DNA from: CAZAMB01 sp964501365
GTDB lineage: Bacteria > Planctomycetota > Phycisphaerae > UBA1845
DNA: 64,000 nt
Reading direction: 5' to 3'
Assembly: GCA_964501365.1 (NCBI GenBank)
Contig: CAZCST010000020.1
Span: forward strand, 372,001 to 436,000
In this document: piece by piece, positions 27,945 through 37,002 of the stretch
Layout: each line of letters starts with the position of its first letter
Numbering within the stretch: position 1 is the first letter of the stretch
Notes under the pieces: generated by a model
Told to the model about the DNA's origin: nothing
The model's database searches: none
What the model saw: the letters and a program-made list of their open reading frames with translations, nothing else
Program-made: the position numbers and the translations under genes

Positions 27945-28579
27945 ATCACGATTCCCTGGTGTCGGTATGCGTTCAATCGGTTGTATAATGTCCTCAAGCT
28001 GATTCCAAGTTCGGCAGCGACGGCCGGCTTGTTGCCGCCATGCCTTTCCATGGCGTCAAGTATGCGCTGTTGCTCCATGTCCGCCAACGTAGCCCCCTTC
28101 GATTGTAAGAAATGGGGCACCGTCTGATCTTCACATGGCTTTTGTGGTTCCGAATCGGCGAAGTCAATTTGTTGAATCGATAAGTGACGATCGCGATTCT
28201 GCTTCCTGGCGAGAACGCGAGAAAGCGCCCGGTCGATATCCGCCAGGCTGCAGGGCTTTGTCAGATAATCCTCCGCCTTCCAACGAATTGATTCGACTGC
28301 GCTTTCGAACGCGCCAAACCCCGTCAAAATCACGACCGCAATGTCGCGGTCTTCGCTGCGAATCCGCCGAAAAAGCTCCATCCCCGACATACCCGGCAGA
28401 TTCAAATCGAGTATGACCGCATCCAGTCCTTCACAAATGCGCGGCCAGGCCAGCTCGGCGGTAGGGAATCCCTCCCCCCAATACCCCATCGCGGTGATCT
28501 CGCGTACAAGGAGATCACGTAACCGTGACTCGTCCTCCACCACTCCGACCCGCAATACCGATCGTTCGCCGGCATTCAA
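27941..28579 (-). CDS. Response regulator with Fis-type DNA-binding domain
   Basis: A receiver domain shows the acidic pair EDE (residues 15-17), phospho-acceptor Asp58 in VILDLNLPG, Thr86 and Lys108 (YLTKPC). A linker and a C-terminal Fis-like helix-turn-helix (AMERHGGNKPAVAAELGIS, then LYNRLNAY) follow. There is no AAA+ domain, so it resembles the RegA/PrrA/ActR group rather than NtrC. It overlaps its sensor kinase gene upstream and the cytochrome c gene downstream by 4 bases each, so the three are translationally coupled. Confidence 0.93.
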   Translation of the reverse strand: MNAGERSVLRVGVVEDESRLRDLLVREITAMGYWGEGFPTAELAWPRICEGLDAVILDLNLPGMSGMELFRRIRSEDRDIAVVILTGFGAFESAVESIRWKAEDYLTKPCSLADIDRALSRVLARKQNRDRHLSIQQIDFADSEPQKPCEDQTVPHFLQSKGATLADMEQQRILDAMERHGGNKPAVAAELGISLRTLYNRLNAYRHQGIVI

Positions 28580-30069
28580 TTGGCTCTCTCCTCAAAGGCA
28601 GGCAATCGCAGGACAATCGTCGCGCCGCAACCTGGACCGGAACTGCTAGCCTCAAGCATTCCACCGTGGCGCTGCGCGATCGAATGGCTGATGGAAAGCC
28701 CAAGTCCCAAACCGACCCGTGGCTTGCCGGATGTAAAAAAAGGCTCGAACACATGAGCAAGCGTGTCGGGTGTCATTCCACATCCGTTGTCACGAACCAC
28801 CAACTCGATCCATCCGTTGTTTCGCTCCATCCCAACGGTCACGGTACCGTGTGTCGGCGTGGTCGCCTCAACTGCATTCGCCAGCAAATTCAAGATTACC
28901 TGTTTGAGTTCTGGTTCGGAGGCAAGCACGACGGATCCATCACAGGAAGACGGCTGGATTTCAAAGGCCACGCCGTGACTCGCCGGCCATGCGCCGATCA
29001 GGCTGATGCAGTTGCTGACGACATGGTCAAGCGCAACAGGCTCCCGATGGTCGTCTCCCAGTCGGGAAAGGTCCAGCAGGCTCTGCGTGATTCGCTTGCA
29101 ACGAAATGCTTCGTCGCGAATGGTCTCCAGGTCACGAACCCAGGTATCGGGCTCCTGGGTCAGGCGCCCATTCCTGGCGGTTCGCAACAATGATTCCGTA
29201 TACCCACTCATAATGGCAAGAGGATTATTAATCTCGTGAGCCACTCCCGCCGCCAGATAACCAACGCTTGCCAGCCGTTCGGCGACCGCGAGTTCTCTCC
29301 CCTTTTCTGCGACTCGCCGCTCAAGATCGCTGCACAGCGTCTCCAATTCCGACGCCATTCGGTTGAAACCGTTCTGCAACTCGACGATCTCGCGGTCCCC
29401 CACCGCTTCCAGCCTGGTGTTGAGTCTCCCCTCGGCAAGGCGATCCGTACCGTCACGCAACTGACGTAACGGAATCACGACGTTTCGGTACAAGATGAAA
29501 CTGAGCGCCATCGTGGCGACGAGTGAGGCGAACTCAATTGCCACGAGTAGCCAGAGCGTCAGGGAGAATCGACGCGCCACTTGCGAATGCACTTCCAGCA
29601 CGGCCTGCTCGATCTGATCGGTCAGGGCATCCAGGCCCTCAGCAGCCTGGGCTAAAGCATCATGCACTGCCGAATCTACAAGTGCCCCGACTCCTGACGA
29701 AGCAAGAGCGGATTGAGCGTTGGAAATGGCAATGAAAATCCGACGTGCCGCGATTTCCTCGTCCTGCGCATGCTGAGGCCCAAACTCAGACGGCTCCTCG
29801 GTTTGAAACTGGTCGTATTGATTCAGTTGCGACAATGCATCCCGAAGCTGGGTTTGAGCCGACGCCTGATCTCCATCGGCAAGAAACCGGCCGGCCAGAG
29901 CCAAGTGTGCCGAAACCCTGCGAAGGTCGCAGAGTTCGTGAAACTCTTCATGGGTGCTCGTTACGAGACGCTGCAGCGCCAGGAACGTCGCGACAATACC
30001 AACTCCGGCGACAAGAAGCCCTAGGCTAAGAACCGCGGTATTCGCGAAAATCCGTTTTGCAATGGTCAT
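28576..30069 (-). CDS. Sensor histidine kinase
   Basis: Two membrane segments (near residues 12-35 and 170-195) bracket a helical periplasmic region of about 140 residues. HAMP, then the HisKA box VAHEINNPLAIMSGY with the phospho-His, then the ATPase domain with NLLANAVEAT (N box), DNGCGMTP (G1) and GLGLGLSISHSIAQRHGG (G2) follow. It is complete. The start at 30069 was chosen because it begins just before the first membrane segment; GAAG lies about 7 bases upstream. It is the partner of the overlapping response regulator. The signal is unknown; the coupled cytochrome c hints at a redox input or output, which is inference. Confidence 0.92.
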   Translation of the reverse strand: MTIAKRIFANTAVLSLGLLVAGVGIVATFLALQRLVTSTHEEFHELCDLRRVSAHLALAGRFLADGDQASAQTQLRDALSQLNQYDQFQTEEPSEFGPQHAQDEEIAARRIFIAISNAQSALASSGVGALVDSAVHDALAQAAEGLDALTDQIEQAVLEVHSQVARRFSLTLWLLVAIEFASLVATMALSFILYRNVVIPLRQLRDGTDRLAEGRLNTRLEAVGDREIVELQNGFNRMASELETLCSDLERRVAEKGRELAVAERLASVGYLAAGVAHEINNPLAIMSGYTESLLRTARNGRLTQEPDTWVRDLETIRDEAFRCKRITQSLLDLSRLGDDHREPVALDHVVSNCISLIGAWPASHGVAFEIQPSSCDGSVVLASEPELKQVILNLLANAVEATTPTHGTVTVGMERNNGWIELVVRDNGCGMTPDTLAHVFEPFFTSGKPRVGLGLGLSISHSIAQRHGGMLEASSSGPGCGATIVLRLPAFEERAN

Positions 30070-30114
30070 ACAATTCTTCTGTCCGCCAAGACTTAACCTT
30101 GTATTGTCTCTAGT

Positions 30115-30150
30115 TGTCAACTATTGGAAACATAATTGCAAATCTTGCAA
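30115..30150. promoter_or_regulatory. TTGCAA direct repeats and a -35-like element upstream of the kinase operon
   Basis: On the minus strand TTGACA (plus coordinates 30115-30120) is a full -35 match, but the -10 is poor. Just upstream, TTGCAA occurs twice, at 30136-30141 and 30145-30150, 9 bases apart, a spacing that could fit one helical turn of a binding protein. The intergenic stretch between divergent genes is AT-rich here. A regulatory role is plausible but unproved. Confidence 0.4.
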
Positions 30151-30277
30151 AATCTGCATTTCTGGCCGGCGAACCGATTAGACTGCCGGAAAGACGCGCG
30201 GCCAGTCATTGGCGGGGAGTTGCTGCAATGCAACGAATCCGGGCGCCGCGGAGGTTTTTTTTTGGAAATGTCCTGCC

Positions 30278-30766
30278 ATGGACGACAGCTTGATCATTGA
30301 GCGTACCCTTGCCAGCGATGCGTTTCGCGTTGAAACCGCCTATCTTCGTCGCGGGAGTATTTCCGTATCTTCACGTCCGCGCCTTTTCAAGCGAATCGAT
30401 GAACGATTCGTTCGCACGCTCTTTCCCACGGATGTGAAAGAAATCGACGATGGCACGGTCGTTGCGATGGTCTGCCTGTGGGATTTACGCGAAGATCTCA
30501 ACGTATACGCTCATTGCATTACGGCCGGGCCGGGCTCCAACGCACAACTACGCGCACTTTATTCTCCTTTGAATCAAGTGAAGCCTCAAGCCGGACTAGA
30601 GGGGGACAAGGCCATCACCAAATTCGTTGCCTGGAAACAAGCGAGCTGGGGCAAATTTCTGAATGAGGAACTAGAACTTGGTACGACCACGGCCTCGGCG
30701 CGATGGCTCGCTTCGTTCTGGAAGGCCCTCGATCGCATGTACGGCGGAGGCAATTTGCGTGAGTAG
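30278..30766 (+). CDS. Hypothetical protein
   Basis: The ATG at 30278 gives about 162 residues; the frame is open to 30209 but without a better signal. The protein is neutral and mostly soluble, with FVAWKQASWGKFLNEEL in the C-terminal half and no signal peptide. No family is recognised. The next gene overlaps its end by 8 bases, so the two form one unit that may work together. Confidence 0.6.
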   Translation: MDDSLIIERTLASDAFRVETAYLRRGSISVSSRPRLFKRIDERFVRTLFPTDVKEIDDGTVVAMVCLWDLREDLNVYAHCITAGPGSNAQLRALYSPLNQVKPQAGLEGDKAITKFVAWKQASWGKFLNEELELGTTTASARWLASFWKALDRMYGGGNLRE

Positions 30767-32372
30767 ATCGGCCAGGGGAAGGCCATACGCCGCCATACCC
30801 AATCCGAATGATCATCGGGGGTGCAAGACGAAGCGAAGCCATACTTCGATACGCGTGTTTTGCATGCTAGGGGGCGTCGCGGCCGGCTGTGGACACCAAA
30901 GTCTCACCCAAGGCGTTCAATATGCCGCCGCACGAAATGGGGTTGCCGACGCATCAACTTCGACTGTCGATGGTAAAGCGTATTTGCGGTTTGACGCCGG
31001 CCTGCGCGCGGATTTGGATGATCTTCTGGGATCAGGGGCACAGCCCTCGCGCGAACAAGCAATCCAACTCCTTCGGTCCGCCAACGAGCTGGCAATCAGC
31101 CAGTCCCTCGCCGAGCTGGAACGAATGCCGCTCAAAGGAATGAACTGGCTCGGCCGGCGATACGGCGCGGCAACGAAGGACACTTATGCAAAAGCTTTCC
31201 GGGAGGAAATGAAGCAACGCTATCGCGAGGAAGCGAAACGAGAACTGGAGGCCGATCTTGCACGACTGAATGCGGGCTGTGACGTTCAGCAGTTCCTCAT
31301 TGAAACTCGAAGACACATACAGGCTGAACCCGGCGACCAAGGACGGGCCGCCAGAGCGCTTCTGGCTGCGCCATTTTTTGTCCCCGCGGTCATCGGCGCC
31401 GAAATCGCAGACGCCGAGGCGACCCAGCGGATTATGATCGCCGATTTCAAAGAGACCGTCGAATACCGTCCGAAGGACGCCTCGCTGGCGGAATCCTCAG
31501 AGGATCTGATGTCGCTCGACCTGCCAGGCCTGGCCACCCGATACGCGCCAATTTTTGTGCAACAGAATCGACCCGAAGCATCGTACGATGCCAATGATGA
31601 CCGCATTGGCCGAATCTATCTGACAGGAACCCCGGATGACATTCAAGTCAACGTCGATACGACCCAGCCGGTCGTCTACTGGTCTCATTCGCAGGCGCGG
31701 GTGGATCGACAGCGCTACGACCAGCTGGTGTACGTGGCCTGGTATCCCAATCGTCCGGCGCTGATGAAAGGCGACATACAGGCCGGAAAAATTGATGGCG
31801 TGGTGATCCGAATCACCCTCGACAGCCATCGTCGGCCGGCCGTGTACGAATTCGTCCGGGCTTGTGGATGCTATCATACGCTCTGGGTAGCCGAATTCGT
31901 CGAATCCGCTGCTCGGCGCGAATTCGGCCCGCCTTCAGGCAGTCGCCAATTCGCAATTCAGCAGACCACAACAGGCCGAAGTCTGTTTCTGCCAGCTCTT
32001 GTACGCGATGACGGAACTCACCCTCATCGTCCTGTTGTATTCGTCGATTCCGGCAATCATCTGGTTCCAGCCATCAGACCCTCGGGTCCCGACGAGTCGC
32101 GCAGCCATCCGAACGAAGCGCAGACTTACACTTTGGAACCTTATGATTCATTGACACAGTTGCCGCTGGGGAATGAAGTGGCAAGCATGTTCGGAAGCGA
32201 TGGGCTCGTGCACGATGCCGGCCGCAAAGAGGGCTTACTGCTTGCCCCAACGGGCATGCTGAGTGCCGGACAGCCGCGACAGCTGGGCACCATGAAAATA
32301 CGAATGGACGAATATGATCATGATGACCCTCGCCTTTTGGAAAGAAACCTCCGCTTTCCCGCTGGGTTCTAG
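30759..32372 (+). CDS. Putative lipoprotein of unknown function
   Basis: GTG 30759 is chosen because GGCGGAGG (30743-30750) precedes it by 8 bases, and it overlaps the previous gene by 8 bases. The first 43 residues are basic and end in VFCMLGGVAAGC, which is lipobox-like. The mature part is helical and charged for about 150 residues (RYREEAKRELEADLARL), then beta-rich with YWSHSQARVDRQRYDQLVY. It ends in a low-complexity acidic stretch (YDHDDPRLLERN). No recognised domain. It is likely translated by coupling to the upstream gene. Confidence 0.62.
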   Translation: MSRSARGRPYAAIPNPNDHRGCKTKRSHTSIRVFCMLGGVAAGCGHQSLTQGVQYAAARNGVADASTSTVDGKAYLRFDAGLRADLDDLLGSGAQPSREQAIQLLRSANELAISQSLAELERMPLKGMNWLGRRYGAATKDTYAKAFREEMKQRYREEAKRELEADLARLNAGCDVQQFLIETRRHIQAEPGDQGRAARALLAAPFFVPAVIGAEIADAEATQRIMIADFKETVEYRPKDASLAESSEDLMSLDLPGLATRYAPIFVQQNRPEASYDANDDRIGRIYLTGTPDDIQVNVDTTQPVVYWSHSQARVDRQRYDQLVYVAWYPNRPALMKGDIQAGKIDGVVIRITLDSHRRPAVYEFVRACGCYHTLWVAEFVESAARREFGPPSGSRQFAIQQTTTGRSLFLPALVRDDGTHPHRPVVFVDSGNHLVPAIRPSGPDESRSHPNEAQTYTLEPYDSLTQLPLGNEVASMFGSDGLVHDAGRKEGLLLAPTGMLSAGQPRQLGTMKIRMDEYDHDDPRLLERNLRFPAGF

Positions 32373-32433
32373 GGACTTTCAGACGAGGTCGCGAATTTGT
32401 ACTGCAAAGTCCTGCTCGTTGATGGAATAGGCA

Positions 32434-33987
32434 TTGGCTCCCCATAGAAATCAATCCAAGCCGTTCGTGCTGCTGACCGGAGCCACGGGACTGTTGGGGT
32501 CCGTCATCCTCAAAGAACTCCTGACGCAAGGCCGCCGCGTGATCTGCGTAATCCGGACAGATTCGCCAGACAACGCACGCCGGAAACTGGTAACTGCGTT
32601 GGAAGTGTGGGGGTGCGCGGCCGAGAACTTCCTGGAGCTCGGACAACTGGTTGCAATTCGCGGCGATCTTTGCCAACCCCGCCTCGGTATCGCCACGGAA
32701 GCTGCTCAGCGGCTTGGCGAAATGGTCGGCTCGATCATCCACGCCGCAGGAAGCACCGCCTTTTCAACCCAAAGCGATGCCAGCCTTGTGCGCACGAACG
32801 TGGACGGCACCCGGCACGTGTTCGATCTTGCAGCGGCGTGCGGGTGCAAGGATTGGCATTTGTTCAGCACCGCATATGTCTGCGGTGGGTGTGATCGGGC
32901 CGAAGAAGTACTCCTCGAAAGCAGACCTGCCTTTCGTAATGAATATGAGGAATCCAAATGGACTGCGGAACAGGAAAGCCAATCGGCGGCAGCCCAGTGC
33001 GGAGCGTCGTTGACCACCTATCGCCCGAGTGTGATCGTAGGCCACAGCCAAACGGGGACAATTCCTCGATTTGCAGGTATTTATCGCGTTTTCCGGGCGG
33101 TCTCCCTCCTGGCGCGCGCCGCGGAGCAGCGCGGCGATTGTGACCGACACAATATCCCCCTGCGCATTCCCGCAAGCGAGAGCGCCCGCCCCAACCTGGT
33201 ATTCGTCGATGATGTCGCCCGTGACTTCATGGATCTCTTCTGTCGGCCGTCAGCGCGCGGAGGGATTTTCCATTTGACGCATCCGGATCCGCCTTCCAAC
33301 GAGGAGATACAAAGGGCACTCGAACAATATTACGACATCAGTGGTGGGAAATTCATCGGCGCGTGTTCGCCGATCCCCAAGTCGCAGCGCACAGCGTATG
33401 AGGATCTGTTCTTCGACATCGTTCTCGACACCGAACCCTACATTCTCGAATCTCCGGTTTTTGATCGCACCCAAGCGGACCGACTGATTTCACGATCGCC
33501 CACGCCGTGGAATGGAACCCGACTGCGAAGCCAGATTCGCTTTGCTGAGAGCACCGGTTGGCGACGCCCTACCTGCGACACCAGGGAGGTTGCCGGAGGC
33601 GATGGCGCTTATTCCGCCTATTTTGAGCAATTCCTGCCCGAATCACACCGCCGCTTTCGATTGTCCGAGTTCCCTGATCTGAATCTCGACGTTCGCTACG
33701 TGATCGGGCGATCCAAAGGCGGTGACTGGTTCTGTCGCTTTCGACATGGCCGATTGCTTGCCGTGAGTCGCACCAATGGAGTTGGCGCGGATGTTACATA
33801 CCGAACAACACCTTCCGAATTCTGGGGTATTGTTCGCGGCCAATCATCGGCTGCCGCGTCCTTCTTGTCCGGGTCGGTGCAAATCGAGGGCAACATCGAG
33901 CGGGCACTGAAATTCGCGGCAATCCTTCAAGAGTTTGTTCAGGAGTTTCCTTACCGTCATTCCGTGGATGGACGGAATGGCGATTGA
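32434..33987 (+). CDS. NAD(P)-dependent thioester reductase-like protein with SCP2-like domain
   Basis: The first 300 residues form an extended SDR domain of the male-sterility/thioester-reductase type: GATGLLGS (nucleotide-binding loop), then the YEESK motif with the Tyr and Lys of the catalytic pair (around residue 170). Such enzymes reduce acyl thioesters to aldehydes or alcohols. Residues about 400-517 resemble an SCP2 sterol/lipid-binding module (VRYVIGRSKGGDWFC, then FLSGSVQIEGNIERALKF). The start is a TTG at 32434 with GGAATA about 8 bases upstream; a later GTG is also possible. It opens a four-gene unit in which each next gene overlaps or abuts the last. Confidence 0.68.
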   Translation: MAPHRNQSKPFVLLTGATGLLGSVILKELLTQGRRVICVIRTDSPDNARRKLVTALEVWGCAAENFLELGQLVAIRGDLCQPRLGIATEAAQRLGEMVGSIIHAAGSTAFSTQSDASLVRTNVDGTRHVFDLAAACGCKDWHLFSTAYVCGGCDRAEEVLLESRPAFRNEYEESKWTAEQESQSAAAQCGASLTTYRPSVIVGHSQTGTIPRFAGIYRVFRAVSLLARAAEQRGDCDRHNIPLRIPASESARPNLVFVDDVARDFMDLFCRPSARGGIFHLTHPDPPSNEEIQRALEQYYDISGGKFIGACSPIPKSQRTAYEDLFFDIVLDTEPYILESPVFDRTQADRLISRSPTPWNGTRLRSQIRFAESTGWRRPTCDTREVAGGDGAYSAYFEQFLPESHRRFRLSEFPDLNLDVRYVIGRSKGGDWFCRFRHGRLLAVSRTNGVGADVTYRTTPSEFWGIVRGQSSAAASFLSGSVQIEGNIERALKFAAILQEFVQEFPYRHSVDGRNGD

Positions 33988-34636
33988 CGCATCGGACATC
34001 ATCGAAGAATCGATTACGATTGATTCCTGCGCGGAACGCATGTCAGCTGTTCTGGCATTTCCATTTGCGGACGCGCCGCGTGGAGCCGTTCTGATTGCCG
34101 GGCCGCATCCGTTGATGGGGGGCGGATTGCATAACAATGTCGTTCGTGCCGTTGCCCGCGGCATGGCGGAACACGGATTCGTTTCTCTTCGCTTCGCGTA
34201 TGCTGGAGATGGGCCATCGACCGAGGCCATGCATACATTCTGGCACACAGGAAACGCGCCGGATGATCCTCGTCGGGTCGATGATGCCCTGGCCGCTCTG
34301 GCCTGTCTGACGTCAGTTTGCCATGGTCCGGTGATCATGGTTGGATACTCATTCGGCGCGTGGATCATCAGCACGGTTCTTTCGAAATCGTCGCCCAGCC
34401 ATCTCGTGCTCATTGGACCCACGCTTTGCCAGCACCAATTCGACGGGATTCAGAGATCGGCGATTCCCAAACTCATTATCACGGGGGACAATGATTTCGC
34501 GACCCCATTGGAGGCCACACGTGCCTGGTTCGATCATGCGGAGTCCCCCAAGAAGCTCGTCATCATCGAATCCGCTGAACATTTTTATCGCGGCTTGGAA
34601 GACCGCCTCGTCACGGAGATCATCCAGTGGATGTAG
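33977..34636 (+). CDS. Alpha/beta hydrolase
   Basis: An alpha/beta-hydrolase fold protein of about 219 residues. The nucleophile elbow GYSFG carries the catalytic Ser; ITGDNDF and ESAEHFY are consistent with the Asp and His of the triad. GPHPLMGGG and RFAYAGDGPS near the N-terminus are as in dienelactone-hydrolase-like and thioesterase-type members. The start ATG 33977 overlaps the preceding gene by 11 bases; 33935 is the longer alternative. In its unit it may release or transfer an acyl group; that is inference. Confidence 0.8.
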   Translation: MAIDASDIIEESITIDSCAERMSAVLAFPFADAPRGAVLIAGPHPLMGGGLHNNVVRAVARGMAEHGFVSLRFAYAGDGPSTEAMHTFWHTGNAPDDPRRVDDALAALACLTSVCHGPVIMVGYSFGAWIISTVLSKSSPSHLVLIGPTLCQHQFDGIQRSAIPKLIITGDNDFATPLEATRAWFDHAESPKKLVIIESAEHFYRGLEDRLVTEIIQWM

Positions 34637-35658
34637 AGGCCGAGCTTGACGACTGTGTGCGGCGAATCATCGCCATCCATTTCCATCCGCAAACCGGCGC
34701 ACCGTACTGGCTCGCGAGGCAGAAAATTCTTGGCATCAACGCCATCGAGGAAATCCAGACGATCGCAGATCTTGATCGATTCGGAGCAATGGAGGCCGAT
34801 GCGCTCTGCACGAGGCCCGTTCTGGACCTTGTTCCCCTGAGTGAACGTCAACGCCTCTGCGGAGCCGTCATCACCGACACAGGCGGAACCACGGGCCGGC
34901 CCAAAAGAACCATCTTTTCCCGGGACGAATTCCATGCCGCGTTTGTCGAGCCATTCGTACTCATGGCGGAGCATGTTGGGTTTCCGCGCGACGCGGCCTG
35001 GTTGTTTGTCGGACCCAGCGGCCCTCATGTCATCGGACAGGCCGCGACTGCCTGTGCCGCGGCGCTGGGCAGCCATCAGCCCTTCACGGTCGACTTTGAC
35101 CCTCGGTGGTTTCGCAAACTGCCCCACGAGAGCGCCGGCCGCAGCAGATATATTCAGCATCTACTCGATCAGGTGACCGATGTCCTCCGATCGGAGGCGG
35201 TTGAAGTGCTGTTCACCACGCCGGTCATCCTTGAGAGACTCAACGCGATCATGAGCCATGTGCAGCGTGAAAGAATTCGCGGCATACATTACGGCGGAAT
35301 GCGAGTGGATGCGGACATCTTGCATAGGGCACAATCGGAGTGGTTCCCGAATGCAGTGCATCTCGCCGGCTACGGAAATAGTCTATTCGGCGTTTGCATG
35401 GAGGCCGGTGGGGCTGCCCACCGGAAACTGCAGTATTTCCCCCATGGGTTGCGTCATCAGGTTCGTGTCGCCAACGATGGGCGCGTCTGGATGAATCGGC
35501 TGGACCCAACAGTGCTTATCGTGAACATGATTGAGCGAGATTCCGGCACCGCTGCGGCTCCACCTGCCCAGCTTGAACGAATGGGATTTGGCGCGGGCGT
35601 AGAAGATCCGAGCCCCTTCCAGCAAACCGGAACCACAGAATCCGCCGGAATCTACTAA
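34627..35658 (+). CDS. ANL-superfamily adenylate-forming protein, C-terminally short
   Basis: The ATP-binding motif TDTGGTTGRPKRTIFS (residues about 85-100) is that of the phenylacetate-CoA ligase/AMP-binding superfamily, and GYGNSLFGVCMEAGG fits the A5 core motif. The protein is 343 residues, so it lacks the last ~100 residues of a normal ligase, including the mobile C-terminal domain with the catalytic Lys. It may depend on another protein or do only part of the reaction. Its start overlaps the hydrolase gene by 10 bases. Confidence 0.72.
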   Translation: MDVEAELDDCVRRIIAIHFHPQTGAPYWLARQKILGINAIEEIQTIADLDRFGAMEADALCTRPVLDLVPLSERQRLCGAVITDTGGTTGRPKRTIFSRDEFHAAFVEPFVLMAEHVGFPRDAAWLFVGPSGPHVIGQAATACAAALGSHQPFTVDFDPRWFRKLPHESAGRSRYIQHLLDQVTDVLRSEAVEVLFTTPVILERLNAIMSHVQRERIRGIHYGGMRVDADILHRAQSEWFPNAVHLAGYGNSLFGVCMEAGGAAHRKLQYFPHGLRHQVRVANDGRVWMNRLDPTVLIVNMIERDSGTAAAPPAQLERMGFGAGVEDPSPFQQTGTTESAGIY

Positions 35659-36885
35659 ATGATTCTGATCACCGTTGTCTTGATCGTCTGGAGCGGAATT
35701 TGTGCCATCTGGGTTGGTTTGCTCATCTCCCAGATCCGAGCCGGTCGCAGCGGTTTGTTTCTCGAAGCACGGATCGGAGACGCAAAGCACCGGGACGTGC
35801 CCGACATCCCAGCGCCAACCGTATGTGTAGTGATCCCGGCGCGGAACGAGGGGTCTCAGATTGCGCCGTGTCTCACCAGCGTGCTTTCGCAGGAATATCC
35901 ATCGTTTGAGGTTCTGCTCGTTGATGACCGAAGCAGCGACGATACATCGGCGGTGGCACGTCGAATGGCTGCGTCCGACGCCCGATTGCGTGTCCTTCGT
36001 GTCGATACACTTCCGGCCGGATGGCTTGGCAAATCGAATGCCCTTTGGCAGGGCACTCGGGCCATCACATCCGACTGGATTCTATTTCTTGATGCGGACT
36101 GCATTCTCGAACCAACCGCCCTGCAGGTATCGATCGAGGAGGCAGCCCGTCGCGGCGTCGGACTGATGACACTCTGGCCGCGAAATCGAGCGGAGGGTTT
36201 TTGGGAACACCTTCTCATCCCTTTGTGCGCGGGCATCATTGCCTTATGGTACGGATCGAATCGCGTGAATTCTCCGGCAAGTCCAATTGCATTCGCCAAT
36301 GGCCAGTTTCTCCTGATCCGCAGGAGCGATTATGAGCGAATCGGAGGACATCAGACTGTGCGCCACGCCATCATCGAAGACATTCCACTCGCGGAGGCAG
36401 CCAAGCATGCGGGTGTTCGATGTCACGCAGCCTCGGGATGCGAACTTTTCAGCGTGCGGATGTACTCGAACTACACGGCGATTTGCGAGGGCTGGTCGCG
36501 CATTTACATTGGAGCGCTGCGCAGCGGCTCCAAGATCGCCGCGAGCCTGGTCTGGCTGGCACTGGGCTCGTTGCTGCCGTTTGTCGCGGCGGTCGTCTTG
36601 TTCATGCCCCCGGTTTCTTCCATCGCGCGGTCCGAATTGAGTACGCTGGCCCTTTTCGCGCTGCGTTTGTGCTGCGGGCTGCATCTTGCGTTACTTGTGA
36701 TCGTCAGCTATCGATTCTGGGGATTCGGCAAGTGCAGGCGCTCCTATCTATTCTTCTATCCTCTAACTGTTGTGTTGGTGATGCGAATCCTGGGGCAAGC
36801 ATGGTGGCGACTCGCTGTCAGACGATCGATCCATTGGAGCGCGACGGTCTATCGCATCAATGGAAAAGGGATGATCGTTGACTAG
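35659..36885 (+). CDS. Membrane glycosyltransferase, GT2 family (HpnB/CrtQ-like)
   Basis: An N-terminal membrane segment, then a GT2 fold: VVIPARNEGSQI, VDDRSSDDT, LPAGWLGKSNALWQG, LFLDADC (DxD), NGQFLLIRRSDYERIGGH and EDIPLAEAAKHAG. Three C-terminal membrane segments follow. LPAGWLGK and EDIPLA are shared with HpnB- and CrtQ-like enzymes that glycosylate lipids such as hopanoids or carotenoids. It starts directly on the base after the previous stop. The acceptor is unknown; with the upstream reductase-SCP2 protein a lipid is the best guess. Confidence 0.85.
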   Translation: MILITVVLIVWSGICAIWVGLLISQIRAGRSGLFLEARIGDAKHRDVPDIPAPTVCVVIPARNEGSQIAPCLTSVLSQEYPSFEVLLVDDRSSDDTSAVARRMAASDARLRVLRVDTLPAGWLGKSNALWQGTRAITSDWILFLDADCILEPTALQVSIEEAARRGVGLMTLWPRNRAEGFWEHLLIPLCAGIIALWYGSNRVNSPASPIAFANGQFLLIRRSDYERIGGHQTVRHAIIEDIPLAEAAKHAGVRCHAASGCELFSVRMYSNYTAICEGWSRIYIGALRSGSKIAASLVWLALGSLLPFVAAVVLFMPPVSSIARSELSTLALFALRLCCGLHLALLVIVSYRFWGFGKCRRSYLFFYPLTVVLVMRILGQAWWRLAVRRSIHWSATVYRINGKGMIVD

Positions 36886-36968
36886 GCTTTGTCTTAAGAC
36901 TGCTTCCGCCATTCGATCGCAAATCACCGGAGAAAGAATCCGCGGACGATTTTGCCCTCACCCAGCCC

Positions 36969-36983
36969 TCTCCCAAGGGGAGA
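36969..36983. repeat. GC-rich hairpin in intergenic CCCTCACCC/CCCTCTCCC patch
   Basis: TCTCCC (36969-36974) and GGGAGA (36978-36983) form a 6-bp stem with a 3-base loop inside a patch reading CCCTCACCCAGCCCTCTCCC. A similar patch occurs near 21765-21795. It has no T-run on either side. It may be a small intergenic repeat family. Confidence 0.4.
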
Positions 36984-37002
36984 AGCGGGGTTCAAACGGA
37001 GC

